Positions 36,784 through 45,920 of a stretch of DNA of 64,000 nt are shown here, in pieces. A program made the translations under genes and the position numbers. The notes under the pieces are model-generated. The model was not told where the DNA came from. It did not search any database and worked only from the letters and a program-made list of their open reading frames with translations. Source of the DNA: SYLG01 sp965226945 (GTDB lineage Bacteria > Planctomycetota > Planctomycetia > Gemmatales > Gemmataceae); the NCBI GenBank assembly GCA_965226945.1, contig OZ245717.1, positions 1,736,001-1,800,000 on the forward strand, written 5' to 3'. Within the stretch, counting starts at the first letter, position 1. Every line of letters begins with the position of its first letter.

Positions 36784-38529
36784 CTAGGCGACCGGGACCG
36801 CGGCTGCAACCGGAGCGGGAGCCAGAGTCGCCTTGCAGGCATCCTGGCCAATCCTATGGCAGAAATCGCCAAAATCTTCGCTGTTTTGGCGTTCCGCTTT
36901 GAACTTCACCAAAAGCGGTTTGATTGCGGTGGCGATTTCGGTGCGAGGCACCAGGTCGCGCGCGATGAAATTGAGGCGGCTGCCCTTTTTGTGACCGCCG
37001 ACGAAAATCACATACTTGTCGCCTGAGCGGCCCACCAGGCCGATTTCCGATTGATAGGGTCGCACGCAACCATTGGGGCAACCGGTCATGCGGATGCCGA
37101 ATGCCTCGTTTTCCAGACCCAGATCCTTGAGGATCGGTTCGATCTCGTCGATCACCGTGGGCAACGCCCGTTCCGATTCGCAGATCGCCAGGGCGCAGGT
37201 CGGAATCGCCGGACAGGCCATGCTCAGGGTGCGCACGGGAGACTTCTTTTCCGGTGTCTCAACTCCGTGTTCTTTCAAGATTTGCAAGATGCGCGCGTGG
37301 GCCGATTCGGGCAACTGGCAAAACAAGAGATCTTGCATCGGCGTCAGGCGCACTTCGGGCCGAAGCTCCTTGACGATCTGGCGCACCGCGGTGCGCAGCT
37401 TGCAATCGCCATCGTCCTTGACCCGGCCGTTTTCGACGCTGAGCCCATACCAGAATTTGCCGTCGCCCTGGGCGTTCCAGCCGAGGTGAAGATCGAGTGC
37501 GGAAACGTCGACCGACTTGGGCAACACGAGCGGGAAAGGCAGATAGGGAGCAAGCATTTCGCGGAATTTATCCACGCCCCAGTCGGCCACCAGGTACTTG
37601 ATGCGCGCGCGCTTGCGGTCGGAGCGGTTGCCATGATCGCGGAAGAGCTTGATCACCGCTTCGCCGGCGGCCAGAACCTGTTCGCGAGAGATGAAGCAGA
37701 TCGACTGCGAGATATTGGGGAAGGTGGTCGGCTTGCCGTGGGTCATCCCCTGGCCGCCACCGACGAGCACGTTGTAACCGAGCAGTGTTCCCTTTTCGAC
37801 GATGGCAAGGAATCCCAGGCACTGCGCATGAATGTCGACGCAGTTGTCATCGGGCAGGCCGAAAGCCACTTTGAATTTGCGCGGCAAGTAAAGCTTGCCA
37901 TAGATCGGATCGACCACTTCGGAAGCGGCGGTGTCTTGTTGAACGCCGTTGATCCAGATTTCGTGGTAGGCGCCCGTCTTGGGGGCCAGGTGCATGGCAA
38001 GCGCGTGGCAATCTTTTTGCATCGCCGCGCGAGCGGGGTCGTTGGGCAGAGGCGCGGGACAGGCCATGACGTTGCGATTCACGTCGCCGCAGGCCGAAAG
38101 GGTGCTGACGAGCGCGGCATTCATTTCCGCAATCGTTTCCTTGAGGCCCTTCATGACCACGCCGTGATATTGGATGCTCTGGCGGCTGGTCAGACGCACA
38201 GTGTTATTGGCGTACTTGCCGGCAAGGTCGTCGAGCGTCAGCCATTGATCGGGGGTCAGCATGCCTCCGGGAATGCGCGCGCGAATCATGAACATGTAAT
38301 GCTTGCCCGCCACACCCTCGGTGGAGCGGTTTTTGCGAGCATCGCGGTCTTCTTGTTGGTAGGTGCCGTGAAACTTCAACAGTTGCTTGTCGGCTTCTTC
38401 GAAATGGTCGGCGCCAGACGCGATGGTTTGGGCGATCGTTCCGCGCAGGTTGTGGCTGTTGGCCTTGAAGCCTTCCACGGGAGAAGGAGCTGCGGGTTTG
38501 GGAGGTGCCACCGTTTCGGCCTGGCTCAT
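36784..38529 (-). CDS. Sulfite/nitrite reductase hemoprotein (CysI/NirA family)
   Basis: A 581-residue siroheme and 4Fe-4S reductase. The cluster ligands are C439-x5-C445 (MACPAIPTCALAICESE) and C484-x3-C488 (MTGCPNGCVRPY), the standard arrangement. The N-terminal half has ferredoxin-like repeats, with RLTSRQSIQYHGV and CGDVNRNVMACPAPL contributing siroheme-binding residues. Probably it reduces sulfite to sulfide in assimilation; a ferredoxin-type nitrite reductase of the same fold is hard to exclude by eye, though the RLTSRQSIQYHG block favours sulfite. No flavoprotein partner (CysJ) or PAPS reductase gene is near, so the electron donor is unknown. Confidence 0.9.
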   Translation of the reverse strand: MSQAETVAPPKPAAPSPVEGFKANSHNLRGTIAQTIASGADHFEEADKQLLKFHGTYQQEDRDARKNRSTEGVAGKHYMFMIRARIPGGMLTPDQWLTLDDLAGKYANNTVRLTSRQSIQYHGVVMKGLKETIAEMNAALVSTLSACGDVNRNVMACPAPLPNDPARAAMQKDCHALAMHLAPKTGAYHEIWINGVQQDTAASEVVDPIYGKLYLPRKFKVAFGLPDDNCVDIHAQCLGFLAIVEKGTLLGYNVLVGGGQGMTHGKPTTFPNISQSICFISREQVLAAGEAVIKLFRDHGNRSDRKRARIKYLVADWGVDKFREMLAPYLPFPLVLPKSVDVSALDLHLGWNAQGDGKFWYGLSVENGRVKDDGDCKLRTAVRQIVKELRPEVRLTPMQDLLFCQLPESAHARILQILKEHGVETPEKKSPVRTLSMACPAIPTCALAICESERALPTVIDEIEPILKDLGLENEAFGIRMTGCPNGCVRPYQSEIGLVGRSGDKYVIFVGGHKKGSRLNFIARDLVPRTEIATAIKPLLVKFKAERQNSEDFGDFCHRIGQDACKATLAPAPVAAAVPVA

Positions 38530-38957
38530 CGTTTCAATCCATCAAAAGGGGAGGGAGTCCCATAGCGAATCTGGAATCCTTAGTTAGTATATCGCCCTGC
38601 TCCTCTACTTCAGCCAAAACAAAGGATCGGTTCTTTGCAGTTTGGCGGAATCTACGGCATGACCTGAATACCGAGGTCGTGGCAAGATTCCATAACCCAT
38701 TTCAAAACAAGCATTTGCATCTTCTTGGACATTTGCCGCCTGTGAACTCCCGGACGAGGCCGGGGCAACGACCGGAAAAGATTCTTTTTATATCACTCGA
38801 TAACAAATAAGCTGCTACCAAACCACTGCCTATTTCCTGACAAGGCCGGGTTGCCCGGCGGTTGTCTAATCTTGGTTTGCGTTCCTGCCGATCCTTCTTG
38901 CACCGGAGCCCTCTCTCACAATAGGCTCTAGGCTGGCGCCAGACATGGAGGTTTGGC
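38530..38957. other. 428-base intergenic region between divergent genes
   Basis: It lies between the sulfite reductase start (minus) and the MMPL start (plus), so it should hold both promoters. I see no ORF with coding character and no RNA fold I can name. Only the GGAGG at about 7 bases before the MMPL ATG is clear. Confidence 0.4.
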
Positions 38958-41432
38958 ATGTATGCGTTTCTGGGGAAGTTCACCACAACCCAGCCATGGC
39001 TCGTTGTCCTGGCTTGGGTGGGTTTGGGTGTCACGGCTTCCTTACTGGCGCCCAATTGGGAACGCAATTCCCAAGACGACGATGTTCGCTTTTTGCCCGC
39101 CCGCTGCGCAAGCGTGCGCGGCTTTCAGCTACTTGAAGAAGCCTTTCCCAACGACGTTTCCGCCTGCAAACTGATCATTTCGATCGAACGCCAGGACCGC
39201 CCGCTCGAAGCGGACGATTACGGCATGGTCGATCGGCTGGTTGCCAGCCTGAACGCCTTTCGCGCCGATCATCCCGAATGGAAAACGGGGACCATCGTCT
39301 CTCACCGTGACCCGTTCTTGGGCAAGCGGCTCATTAGCCGCGACGGGCACTGCACCCTCATTCAAGTTCCTTTGCCGACCCCCTACCTGGCACTGCAAAC
39401 GCGCCAGGCGGTCGATCAGGCGCAAGCGGTGGTCGATGAAGTGCTTGCAGAAGTCCTTGTTGAAAAAGGGCCGGGCATTGCCACGGTTCAATTGACCGGG
39501 CCGGCCGGGATCGGCCACGACCTCATTGCTGCCAGTGCCAACGGCCTCGAAGCAACCACCGGCGCCACGATTGTTCTTGTGGTAGTCGTGCTGCTCGCCG
39601 TGCACCGCGCTCCGCTGCTTGCCCTCATTCCCCTGGTTACGATCGCTCTTTCGGTCTGGGTCGCGCTCAAATTGCTGGCGATGGCCACGCTCATTCCCGG
39701 ATTCCACCTGGTGAATATCAGCCAGATCTTTGCGGTCGTCATGCTTTATGGCGCCGGCACCGATTATTGCCTTTTCTTGATCAGCCGTTACAAGGAAGAA
39801 TTGGCGCAAGGCTACGATGCGAAAGAAGCACTTAGCCGCGCGCTGGAGGGGGTGGGCCACGCCCTCGTCGCCAGCGCCGCCACGGTGATTTGCGGACTCG
39901 GTTTGATGATCTTTGCCGAGTTTGCCAAGATGCGCTGCGGCGGCCCGGCGATCGCCGTCAGCCTGTCTGTCGCGTTGATGGCGAGCATGTCGCTTACGCC
40001 TGCCATGCTCTACCTGTTGGGGCCGGCCGTCTTCTGGCCGGGTAAGCCTCCCGCTGCCGGCCAGGTGAATCATGGCGGCATCTGGGACGTGATCAGCCAC
40101 ATTGTGGTTGCGCGGCCTCGGGCCATCTGGATCGCGTCGATGGTCGTATTGCTTCCCCTTTGTTTTCTGGGGCTTTTCGCCAAACCGAGCTTCCGGGCCA
40201 CGGCCGAGCTGAACCCCTCAAGTTCGAGCATCCGGGGCATGCACGCGATTCAAAGGCATTTCGCGTCCGGCGAAACGGGACCAATCACCGTTCTGCTCGA
40301 ATCCCCCTCTGCCTGGGACGATCCGCGCGGCCGAGATGCCATCCACCGGCTTGGCCTGGCGTTTCGCGCCCTGCCGCATGTTGCTGAGGTTCGCTCGCTC
40401 GACAATCCGCTGGGCAACCACGAAACTCCGGCGCTCACCGCGTCGAGCAATGGAATTGGCCTGCCGATCTTGAGCCGCATTCCGCTGTGGAACCAGATCG
40501 AAGAGCAGATTCAAAAAACGATCCAAAAGCACTACCTGGCCAAAATCGAACCGGCGCCCAAGTCCGTTCAACACGCTGATCCCAAGGTTGATTCTGGGAC
40601 AATTGACATGCATTCCTGGCGCCAGGCATTGGGGGAAAAACCACCTCTTGTGCGGCAGGTCGCCCGTTTCGACATCGTCCTTGACTGTGACCCGTTCGAC
40701 CCCGAAAGCGGGGCCGCGGTGGAATGCCTGGAGCTTTGGATCAATCAGGAAATGGGTCGATTCGTTGCCGATTATGGGCCGATTCGAGGCGAAATCGTCG
40801 GCGTTCCGGTCGGTGCGCGCGACATGGCGGCGATCGTCGAAAACGACCGGCTGCGGATCAACCTCATGGTGCTGACAGGGATTCTGCTCATCCTTTGGGC
40901 GCTGGTCAAGAAGCCCTGGCTGGCGCTTTATCTTCTCGGCACCGTGCTTTTGAGCTATCTCGCCACGCTCGGCGCCACCGTCCTTCTCGCCCATTTCGTC
41001 TTCGACCGGGTGCTGGGCGAAGTCGACTGGCGCGTCCCTTTCTTCTTGTTTGTGATCCTGGTGGCGGTGGGGGAAGACTACAACATCCTCCTCATGAGCC
41101 GGATGCTCGAACAGTTGCGCAAGCTTGGACCGACCGAGGCGATGCGCGAGGCGCTTGCCAGCACGGGCAGCACGATCACCTCGTGCGGCTTGATCATGGC
41201 AGGCACCTTTGCGACCCTGGCATTCGCGGGCTTGAGCACGCTGGTGCAGATCGGCTTTGCCCTGGCGTTTGGTGTCTTGCTCGACACCTTCATCGTGCGG
41301 CCCTTTATGGTGCCGGCCTTTGTCATCTGGATCTGGCAAGGCGAGGAAATGCGCGCCAAGGAAGAGGCGATTGAAGCATCGATCAGGAACGTGGAGAAAC
41401 TCGAAAACTCACGTTGGCGCGAAGCCATCTAA
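38958..41432 (+). CDS. MMPL-family RND transporter
   Basis: An 824-residue permease with the doubled layout of the MMPL family: a first helix (WLVVLAWVGLGVTASLLAP), a periplasmic domain, then a six-helix bundle, and the same in the second half. The family signature sits in both halves: MLYGAGTDYCLFLISRYKEEL and VAVGEDYNILLMSRMLEQL, with the Asp-Tyr pair used for proton relay. MMPL proteins export lipids or hydrophobic compounds in actinobacteria; in planctomycetes the cargo is unknown, with membrane lipids a possibility. GGAGG precedes the ATG by 7 bases. It has no adaptor or outer-membrane partner nearby. Confidence 0.92.
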   Translation: MYAFLGKFTTTQPWLVVLAWVGLGVTASLLAPNWERNSQDDDVRFLPARCASVRGFQLLEEAFPNDVSACKLIISIERQDRPLEADDYGMVDRLVASLNAFRADHPEWKTGTIVSHRDPFLGKRLISRDGHCTLIQVPLPTPYLALQTRQAVDQAQAVVDEVLAEVLVEKGPGIATVQLTGPAGIGHDLIAASANGLEATTGATIVLVVVVLLAVHRAPLLALIPLVTIALSVWVALKLLAMATLIPGFHLVNISQIFAVVMLYGAGTDYCLFLISRYKEELAQGYDAKEALSRALEGVGHALVASAATVICGLGLMIFAEFAKMRCGGPAIAVSLSVALMASMSLTPAMLYLLGPAVFWPGKPPAAGQVNHGGIWDVISHIVVARPRAIWIASMVVLLPLCFLGLFAKPSFRATAELNPSSSSIRGMHAIQRHFASGETGPITVLLESPSAWDDPRGRDAIHRLGLAFRALPHVAEVRSLDNPLGNHETPALTASSNGIGLPILSRIPLWNQIEEQIQKTIQKHYLAKIEPAPKSVQHADPKVDSGTIDMHSWRQALGEKPPLVRQVARFDIVLDCDPFDPESGAAVECLELWINQEMGRFVADYGPIRGEIVGVPVGARDMAAIVENDRLRINLMVLTGILLILWALVKKPWLALYLLGTVLLSYLATLGATVLLAHFVFDRVLGEVDWRVPFFLFVILVAVGEDYNILLMSRMLEQLRKLGPTEAMREALASTGSTITSCGLIMAGTFATLAFAGLSTLVQIGFALAFGVLLDTFIVRPFMVPAFVIWIWQGEEMRAKEEAIEASIRNVEKLENSRWREAI

Positions 41433-41508
41433 AAGTCGGCGAAAGGACCCGGCGCCACGGCGAGGCGCGCGCCCCCTAGGACTTGAAATCGCTGCGTGAA
41501 AAAACGAC

Positions 41509-41545
41509 AACGCCACGGACCGGATAAACTCCATGCCGTGGCGTT
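41509..41545. terminator. Bidirectional intrinsic terminator between MMPL gene and rpsT
   Basis: AACGCCACGG (41509-41518) pairs perfectly with CCGTGGCGTT (41536-41545). T-rich tracts follow on both strands: CTTGTTTTTG on plus and GTCGTTTTTTC on minus. The two flanking genes end towards it. Confidence 0.8.
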
Positions 41546-41591
41546 CTTGTTTTTGACGCTTGGAACCCAATTTTCGAGCCAGAGCCCGAAT

Positions 41592-41864
41592 TTAGGCCTT
41601 TTGCGCGAACTTGGCGTTAAAAGCCCGTGCGATCTGAGATTTCTTGCGGGCGGCCGTGTTCGGATGAATCGTTTTGCGCGCAGCTGCTTGATCGAGGGTG
41701 CGGATCGCCTTGAGAAGGTCGGTCTTGGCCGCGTCCTGCGTTGTGCCCAGGGCAACCTGGAAACCCTTCAGGCCTTCCTTGATGTCCCGCTTCACATTGC
41801 GGTTCTTGGCCCGACGCTTAATACTTTTGCGAAGGTTCTTCTTGGCACTGGGGGTATGAGGCAT
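41592..41864 (-). CDS. rpsT: 30S ribosomal protein S20
   Basis: A 90-residue very basic protein. It begins MPHTPSAKKNLRKSIKRRAK, the S20 pattern of A-x-SAKK-x-x-R-x-x-x-R-R, and continues with TIHPNTAARKKSQIARAFN, the conserved C-terminal helix. It binds 16S rRNA in the body of the small subunit and is needed for initiation. The ATG at 41864 matches the family start; the 15-residue extension to 41909 does not. It ends at the bidirectional terminator and is transcribed alone. Confidence 0.96.
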   Translation of the reverse strand: MPHTPSAKKNLRKSIKRRAKNRNVKRDIKEGLKGFQVALGTTQDAAKTDLLKAIRTLDQAAARKTIHPNTAARKKSQIARAFNAKFAQKA

Positions 41865-42027
41865 CGACCCTGGCTCCGATTCCGGCTTATTGCTGAAAAA
41901 ATTGCCCAAAACACGATTATAGCCTACCCGAGGCTGCTTCGCAAGGAAGAGTTACCGCAAGGCCGGACACTTTTAGATATAAAACGGTATCGCCATAACG
42001 CCCTGCTCTTCCCGCGGAGCCATTCCC

Positions 42028-42753
42028 ATGAACGCCGCGCTCGCCCAAAAAGAGCTCGCTTCCTTCGGTTCACCCGCCGCGGCGGAACTGGCCCTGCGGT
42101 TTTTTAAGTGCGGTCCAGGTCAATATGGCGCGGGAGATCATTTCATTGGGGTCAAGGCGGCAACCCTGAGGCAACTGGCCAAGGAATTTCGCCAACTACC
42201 GCTCTCGCAGGTCAAAATCCTTCTCGATTCCAAGATTCACGAGGAACGTTCGCTGGCCCTGTTGATCCTGTCGTTGCAGTTTCCTCGCTCAAGCGAATCA
42301 GAACAAAAAACGATCTACGACTTCTACCTGGCCCACACTCGGCGGATCAACAACTGGGACCTGGTCGATGGATCCGCGCCCACCATCGTGGGCGGATACC
42401 TGTTCCCGCGCCCGCGCAGGCCGCTCATTAGCCTGGCGAAGTCTTCAAGCCTCTGGGAACGGCGGATCGCCATCGTCGCCACGCAGCATTTCATCCGCAA
42501 AAACGACTTCGCAGACACGGTGAAAATCAGCCGCCTCCTCCTTAAAGACAAGGAAGATCTCATTCACAAGGCCGCCGGCTGGATGCTGCGCGAAGTGGGG
42601 GACAGGGATCTCGCCACCCTCGAAGCCTTTCTGGCCGATCATGGTTCCGTCATGCCCAGAACGATGCTGCGCTACGCCATCGAGAAGTTTCCCGAAGCAC
42701 AGCGCAAGGCTCTTTTGCTCGCCTTTCCACCAGCAAAACGGGAAAGGATGTGA
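42028..42753 (+). CDS. AlkD-like DNA alkylation repair protein (HEAT repeats)
   Basis: A 241-residue all-helical protein of the AlkD/AlkC-like group. Family marks are FFKCGPGQYGAGDHFIGVKAA at the N-terminus (in part), the block HEERSLALLILSLQF, and the substrate-facing INNWDLVDGSAP with its Trp and Asp, matching the conserved W-D pair that excises N3- and N7-alkylated bases. It is a glycosylase acting without base flipping in characterised members. GGAG stands about 8 bases before the ATG. It is the last clearly host gene before the phage-like block. Confidence 0.9.
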   Translation: MNAALAQKELASFGSPAAAELALRFFKCGPGQYGAGDHFIGVKAATLRQLAKEFRQLPLSQVKILLDSKIHEERSLALLILSLQFPRSSESEQKTIYDFYLAHTRRINNWDLVDGSAPTIVGGYLFPRPRRPLISLAKSSSLWERRIAIVATQHFIRKNDFADTVKISRLLLKDKEDLIHKAAGWMLREVGDRDLATLEAFLADHGSVMPRTMLRYAIEKFPEAQRKALLLAFPPAKRERM

Positions 42754-42861
42754 ACCGCTCCTTTACCCGGTGCGGTCTTTCGCAACCTTTTCCAGCCGGC
42801 ACCGAGAGGAGTCACTCGATTCAGGAACCCGCAAGGACGCCGACATCCAATCGCGGGCGCA

Positions 42862-43113
42862 TCACTGCGGCGCTGAAGGCACCTGGAGCTTTCCCGCGAC
42901 TCCCTTGCGAAAGTCCTGCTTACGCTTGGCAGCAGCGGCCGCCTCGTCCGCGGCGCGCGACTCACGGAACATGGTGAGGATCTCCGTCTCTTCCGCATCG
43001 AGCGCGGGGACAGGAACGGAATCTGACATGGGGGCCAATGGCCAGCGCCCATACTTGTCACGAAACACCCAACCGATGACAACCAACACCGCCCACAAGA
43101 TGAGATTCACCAC
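42862..43113 (-). CDS. Small single-pass membrane protein at the end of the phage-like block
   Basis: An 83-residue protein with one N-terminal helix (NLILWAVLVVIGWVF) and a charged, Ala-rich tail (EETEILTMFRESRAADEAAAAAKRKQDF) that may be helical or coiled. The GTG at 43113 has GAGGTG about 7 bases upstream. The gene follows a 40-residue membrane protein by a few bases. The shape resembles phage spanin- or holin-accessory proteins, but there is no homology to prove it. It marks the left limit of the minus-strand phage-like genes. Confidence 0.6.
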   Translation of the reverse strand: MVNLILWAVLVVIGWVFRDKYGRWPLAPMSDSVPVPALDAEETEILTMFRESRAADEAAAAAKRKQDFRKGVAGKLQVPSAPQ

Positions 43114-43117
43114 GACA

Positions 43118-43240
43118 TCACCTCTTTCGGAAGATCAAGCACGCCACAAGAATTGCAAGGCCAAGGAAGATCGCACCCACGAGCGCGGGGTGCCGCAATA
43201 AGAACAGCCCAGCCAACACCAACAAGAACAACGAGATCAC
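43118..43240 (-). CDS. 40-residue hydrophobic membrane protein
   Basis: A tiny ORF, GTG at 43240 to TGA, made almost wholly of one or two hydrophobic stretches (ISLFLLVLAGLFLLRHPALV and GAIFLGLAILVACLIF) with a short basic end (RKR). The start codon overlaps the stop of the preceding gene (GTGA), and AGGTGG lies about 9 bases upstream, so coupled translation is likely. Size, hydrophobicity and place next to a peptidase-like gene make it a candidate holin or membrane-peptide, but this is inference. Confidence 0.55.
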   Translation of the reverse strand: MISLFLLVLAGLFLLRHPALVGAIFLGLAILVACLIFRKR

Positions 43241-44130
43241 TGGGAATTTCCACCTGTTACACCGGTCGCGGTCTTGCGCCGCGCCAGCAGAAACGACAGG
43301 GCGATCGCCCCGATCACGAGCAAAACAAACTCGACCGGTATCGAGAGCTTGCTCCATCCCAGACCCATCATCCAGGTCCAGGGATTCACGCCGAAATTCC
43401 AGGAGTTCCAGTTGATGGTGAACGGATCCCGCCGGCGCCTTAGGGCATCGAATAGCCCGCCTGCCTCTTCTCCCTGGTAAAGCAGGTCGCCGTTTGCCGC
43501 GGTGAGAAACAGAGTCGGCTTGTCCGGCGAGATCGCCTTGTACCCGCGTTCCCGCACGATCCAGTGGTCGGCAGGATAACTCTTGGCGACGACGCCCTCG
43601 GCCAACTCCGCCCAGCGAGGATCGGCCTTCAAGGCATCGACGGTTTTCTTGCCGTCCTTGCCGACCACGGTCAGGCGGATGGCCTGGCTGTCGTCAGTGA
43701 GCCGATCGAGATTCATCTTGCCGCCGGCGAGCAGATTCTCGGCAGCGGCCTTGTCGATCGATTCGCCGTTGTACTGGTACAGTTCCCCATCGTTGCCCAG
43801 TTCGGATTTGTCGAGCCCATAGTTAACCGGCTTGCCAGGCCTGGAGGCGTCGGCCAACTTCGGCCGGGGCGGGGGCGGATCCACGGTTTCCGTCGGCAAG
43901 TCATTCTGAACCGGATGACTCGGATCCTTCATGGGGGAAATATTCTCGGGCGGGTCGATCGGGCATCGCGCCGAGACAAATCGTGCCCCGTCAAATGCCA
44001 GGTATTCGCCGGGAATCGACTTCCAAACCCCCACCTGACGCCCATCTTTCCAAAGCGCCGTTTGCCCCGGATCGTTGGTCGGGCCCCAAACCCAGTCGGC
44101 AAACATCAAATAAGCCAGCAGTAGACACAT
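43237..44130 (-). CDS. Unknown exported protein with C-terminal membrane helix
   Basis: A 297-residue protein. It starts with a hydrophobic leader (CLLLAYLMFADWVW), followed by NDPGQTALWKDGRQVGVW, a proline-rich stretch (TVDPPPPRPKLADA) and a domain ending LFLTAANGDLLYQGEEAGG that resembles the last strand-turn of thioredoxin-like folds, then a C-terminal helix (PVEFVLLVIGAIALSFLLA) with basic tail RRK. The ATG at 44130 has GAGGAG about 8 bases upstream. It follows the cysteine-peptidase-like gene by about 60 bases. Function not recognised; topology suggests it is anchored in the membrane facing outwards. Confidence 0.65.
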   Translation of the reverse strand: MCLLLAYLMFADWVWGPTNDPGQTALWKDGRQVGVWKSIPGEYLAFDGARFVSARCPIDPPENISPMKDPSHPVQNDLPTETVDPPPPRPKLADASRPGKPVNYGLDKSELGNDGELYQYNGESIDKAAAENLLAGGKMNLDRLTDDSQAIRLTVVGKDGKKTVDALKADPRWAELAEGVVAKSYPADHWIVRERGYKAISPDKPTLFLTAANGDLLYQGEEAGGLFDALRRRRDPFTINWNSWNFGVNPWTWMMGLGWSKLSIPVEFVLLVIGAIALSFLLARRKTATGVTGGNSQ

Positions 44131-44192
44131 GATCTTCTCCTCGAGATGAAAACGAATGAAAATTAATGCAAAATAATGAAAAATAATGAAAA

Positions 44193-44957
44193 TTACTTTT
44201 TGAGCCGCGGCGGCGGAGGCGGATCGAGCCATACGATCGCCCAGCCGTTGCCGCCATCGATCCAGCGATTGAGGAATTGGTCCTCGGGTAGCCAGATCCG
44301 CTTGCGCGGGTCGTAGTTGTTGTCGTAAACCCCAGCCAAGCCGCGCGCGAAATGCGTGAGATCGGTCATGTGCGCGATGGTGGTGGAGTATTGCACCCCA
44401 TCGCGGCCAGCGTAAGAGATAGCCGGCATCCGGCCGGTGCGCAGGACCAGTTCCAAAAACTCACGCGATTTGCCCAGGTAAAAAAGGTAATTGGGAACAT
44501 CAATGCCCTTTTGCTTGCAAAATCGCCGGAGCTGATCATCGAACTTTTTCGGTCCGCACCCGCCAGGTTCATGGCTGCACCAATCGCGAAACCCTTTGAG
44601 TTCGGTGAGTCCGGCCCAGTCGGCGGCCATTTCGGCACTGGTGGTCACACACATCCCTTGTCCATCCACGCGCGAGCGGATGTTGCGCATGTCGCGCTCG
44701 ATCGGGAAATCGATCTGCAACACCGATCCATCGGGTGGATGAATGTCGCCGAGGGAAATGGCGCCACCTGGCGCGCCGATCTCGTCGTCCAGTTCACCTC
44801 GAAGAATGGGAAAGAGCGGCCGGCGTTTGCTTTCCTCCTTGGGTTTTGAAGGCGAAAGGAGCGGAGTGCGCTCTGCCCAACAACCTAGCACCAGCACCAG
44901 CGCGATGGCGCTTACCCACTTGCCGACATCAATCACAAACACAAGCGATTTTTGCAT
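44193..44957 (-). CDS. Papain-like/C39-like cysteine peptidase, membrane-anchored
   Basis: A 254-residue protein with a hydrophobic N-terminal segment (WVSAIALVLVLGC) that could be an anchor or lipoprotein signal. The peptidase-like core has an oxyanion Gln and nucleophile in GQGMCVTTSAEMAADWAGL (Cys103), a His in IAHMTDLTHFARG (about 196-202) and DNN in VYDNNYDPRKRIW, the order Gln-Cys-His-Asn/Asp of papain-like enzymes. AGAGG stands 7 bases before the ATG at 44957; the frame extends to 45017 with another hydrophobic stretch. It lies at the end of the tail genes, before small membrane proteins; a role in cell lysis or wall attack is possible but not shown. Confidence 0.65.
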   Translation of the reverse strand: MQKSLVFVIDVGKWVSAIALVLVLGCWAERTPLLSPSKPKEESKRRPLFPILRGELDDEIGAPGGAISLGDIHPPDGSVLQIDFPIERDMRNIRSRVDGQGMCVTTSAEMAADWAGLTELKGFRDWCSHEPGGCGPKKFDDQLRRFCKQKGIDVPNYLFYLGKSREFLELVLRTGRMPAISYAGRDGVQYSTTIAHMTDLTHFARGLAGVYDNNYDPRKRIWLPEDQFLNRWIDGGNGWAIVWLDPPPPPRLKK

Positions 44958-45143
44958 ACTCCAACCTCTCAGGAAAGCGGCCAAGATTCCAACAAAATAA
45001 GCAATCCAAACGGCCATGTTGTTTTTTTTTCACGCGCTTATTAGAAATCAGAAACAAAAGGCGATCATAACATTGCGCTTCAATCAATCCCTTACTTTGG
45101 CTCCTTGGCAGGGAACTCAACTCGGGACATGGGAAAACCTTCT

Positions 45144-45920
45144 TTAAGAAGCCGGTGAAATGCGCCATCCTGCCGAGCCAGATCCATTGTCCGTGGCGTC
45201 GTAATGCAGACTGACGCGCTGGTTTTGGGAGACGGTTACATTGGCACCCGACGCCGCGTAGAATCGATTGGCCGCGGAACTGTTGGAATCGTTGTGATTG
45301 AACTGAATTGCGGTCGCGCCGATGTTAAAAAGGATTCGAGCATTGCCATCGACATGGCTACCGCCTGATGGCGGCGCCATCCCGGTAATGACTGGCGTCG
45401 AAGATCCGCTCAACCGCTGAAAGCCCGAAGCATCCAGGGCCAAGTTGTGATTCGTGCCGGTCATGGTCGTATTGACTGCGCCCCTGGCATAAGCCATTGA
45501 GCCGCCACCCGTCGTGGCATTGGTCACCCCCATGATCCCCAGTCCCGCCTGGGATAAACCTGCATTCAAGGCGGTCGAGAAAAGGATTTTGCCAGCGCCG
45601 TCGATCGTCATGACTACCGTGCCGGCCGAATTCAGAATCTGCACCTGCCCGTCGCCGCCGCTGGTCAGTTGCGCTCCCGGTTGCAACAGGACATGACCAC
45701 CGCGGCCCGTTGCACCGGCGTCGCCGCCGCCAAGGACGATGTCGAACCCGGCGCCCACCGAGTTGACAGGCAGTTTGCCGGCCCCCGCAATCATGGCGGC
45801 CGACAGCACCTGCACGGCGAGGAAACCTTGGCTATTTCCGCCGCCAAAGGGGGCCCCGGCAAAGACCACCGAATTGGCATCGGTTCCGGGAGTGAGTTGG
45901 TCGGCCGTGTAATTTGCCAT
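45144..45920 (-). CDS. Phage-like tail fibre/structural protein, Gly-Ala-rich
   Basis: A 258-residue protein rich in Gly, Ala, Ser and Thr, with beta-strand-like repeats (GGHVLLQPGAQLTSGGDGQVQI, shown in part; SAGTVVMTIDGAGKI) typical of phage tail fibre shafts. The end (VSLHYDATDNGSGSAGWRISPAS) is strand-rich and may fold as a tip. The ATG at 45920 overlaps the upstream stop in the form TAATG. It is the last of five coupled genes of the LamG cassette. Function as a fibre is inferred from composition and position. Confidence 0.6.
   Translation of the reverse strand: MANYTADQLTPGTDANSVVFAGAPFGGGNSQGFLAVQVLSAAMIAGAGKLPVNSVGAGFDIVLGGGDAGATGRGGHVLLQPGAQLTSGGDGQVQILNSAGTVVMTIDGAGKILFSTALNAGLSQAGLGIMGVTNATTGGGSMAYARGAVNTTMTGTNHNLALDASGFQRLSGSSTPVITGMAPPSGGSHVDGNARILFNIGATAIQFNHNDSNSSAANRFYAASGANVTVSQNQRVSLHYDATDNGSGSAGWRISPAS

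Noticed and set aside
37051..38565. A 504-codon plus-strand ORF opposite the sulfite reductase gene
   Set aside because: It is an antisense shadow of a well-identified gene, with His/Gly/Ala-rich sequence and no domain; high G+C genomes give such frames by chance.
43237..44130. Thioredoxin-like enzyme call based on LFLTAANGDLLYQGEE
   Set aside because: There is no CxxC active site and the match is only one short strand-turn; left as unknown.
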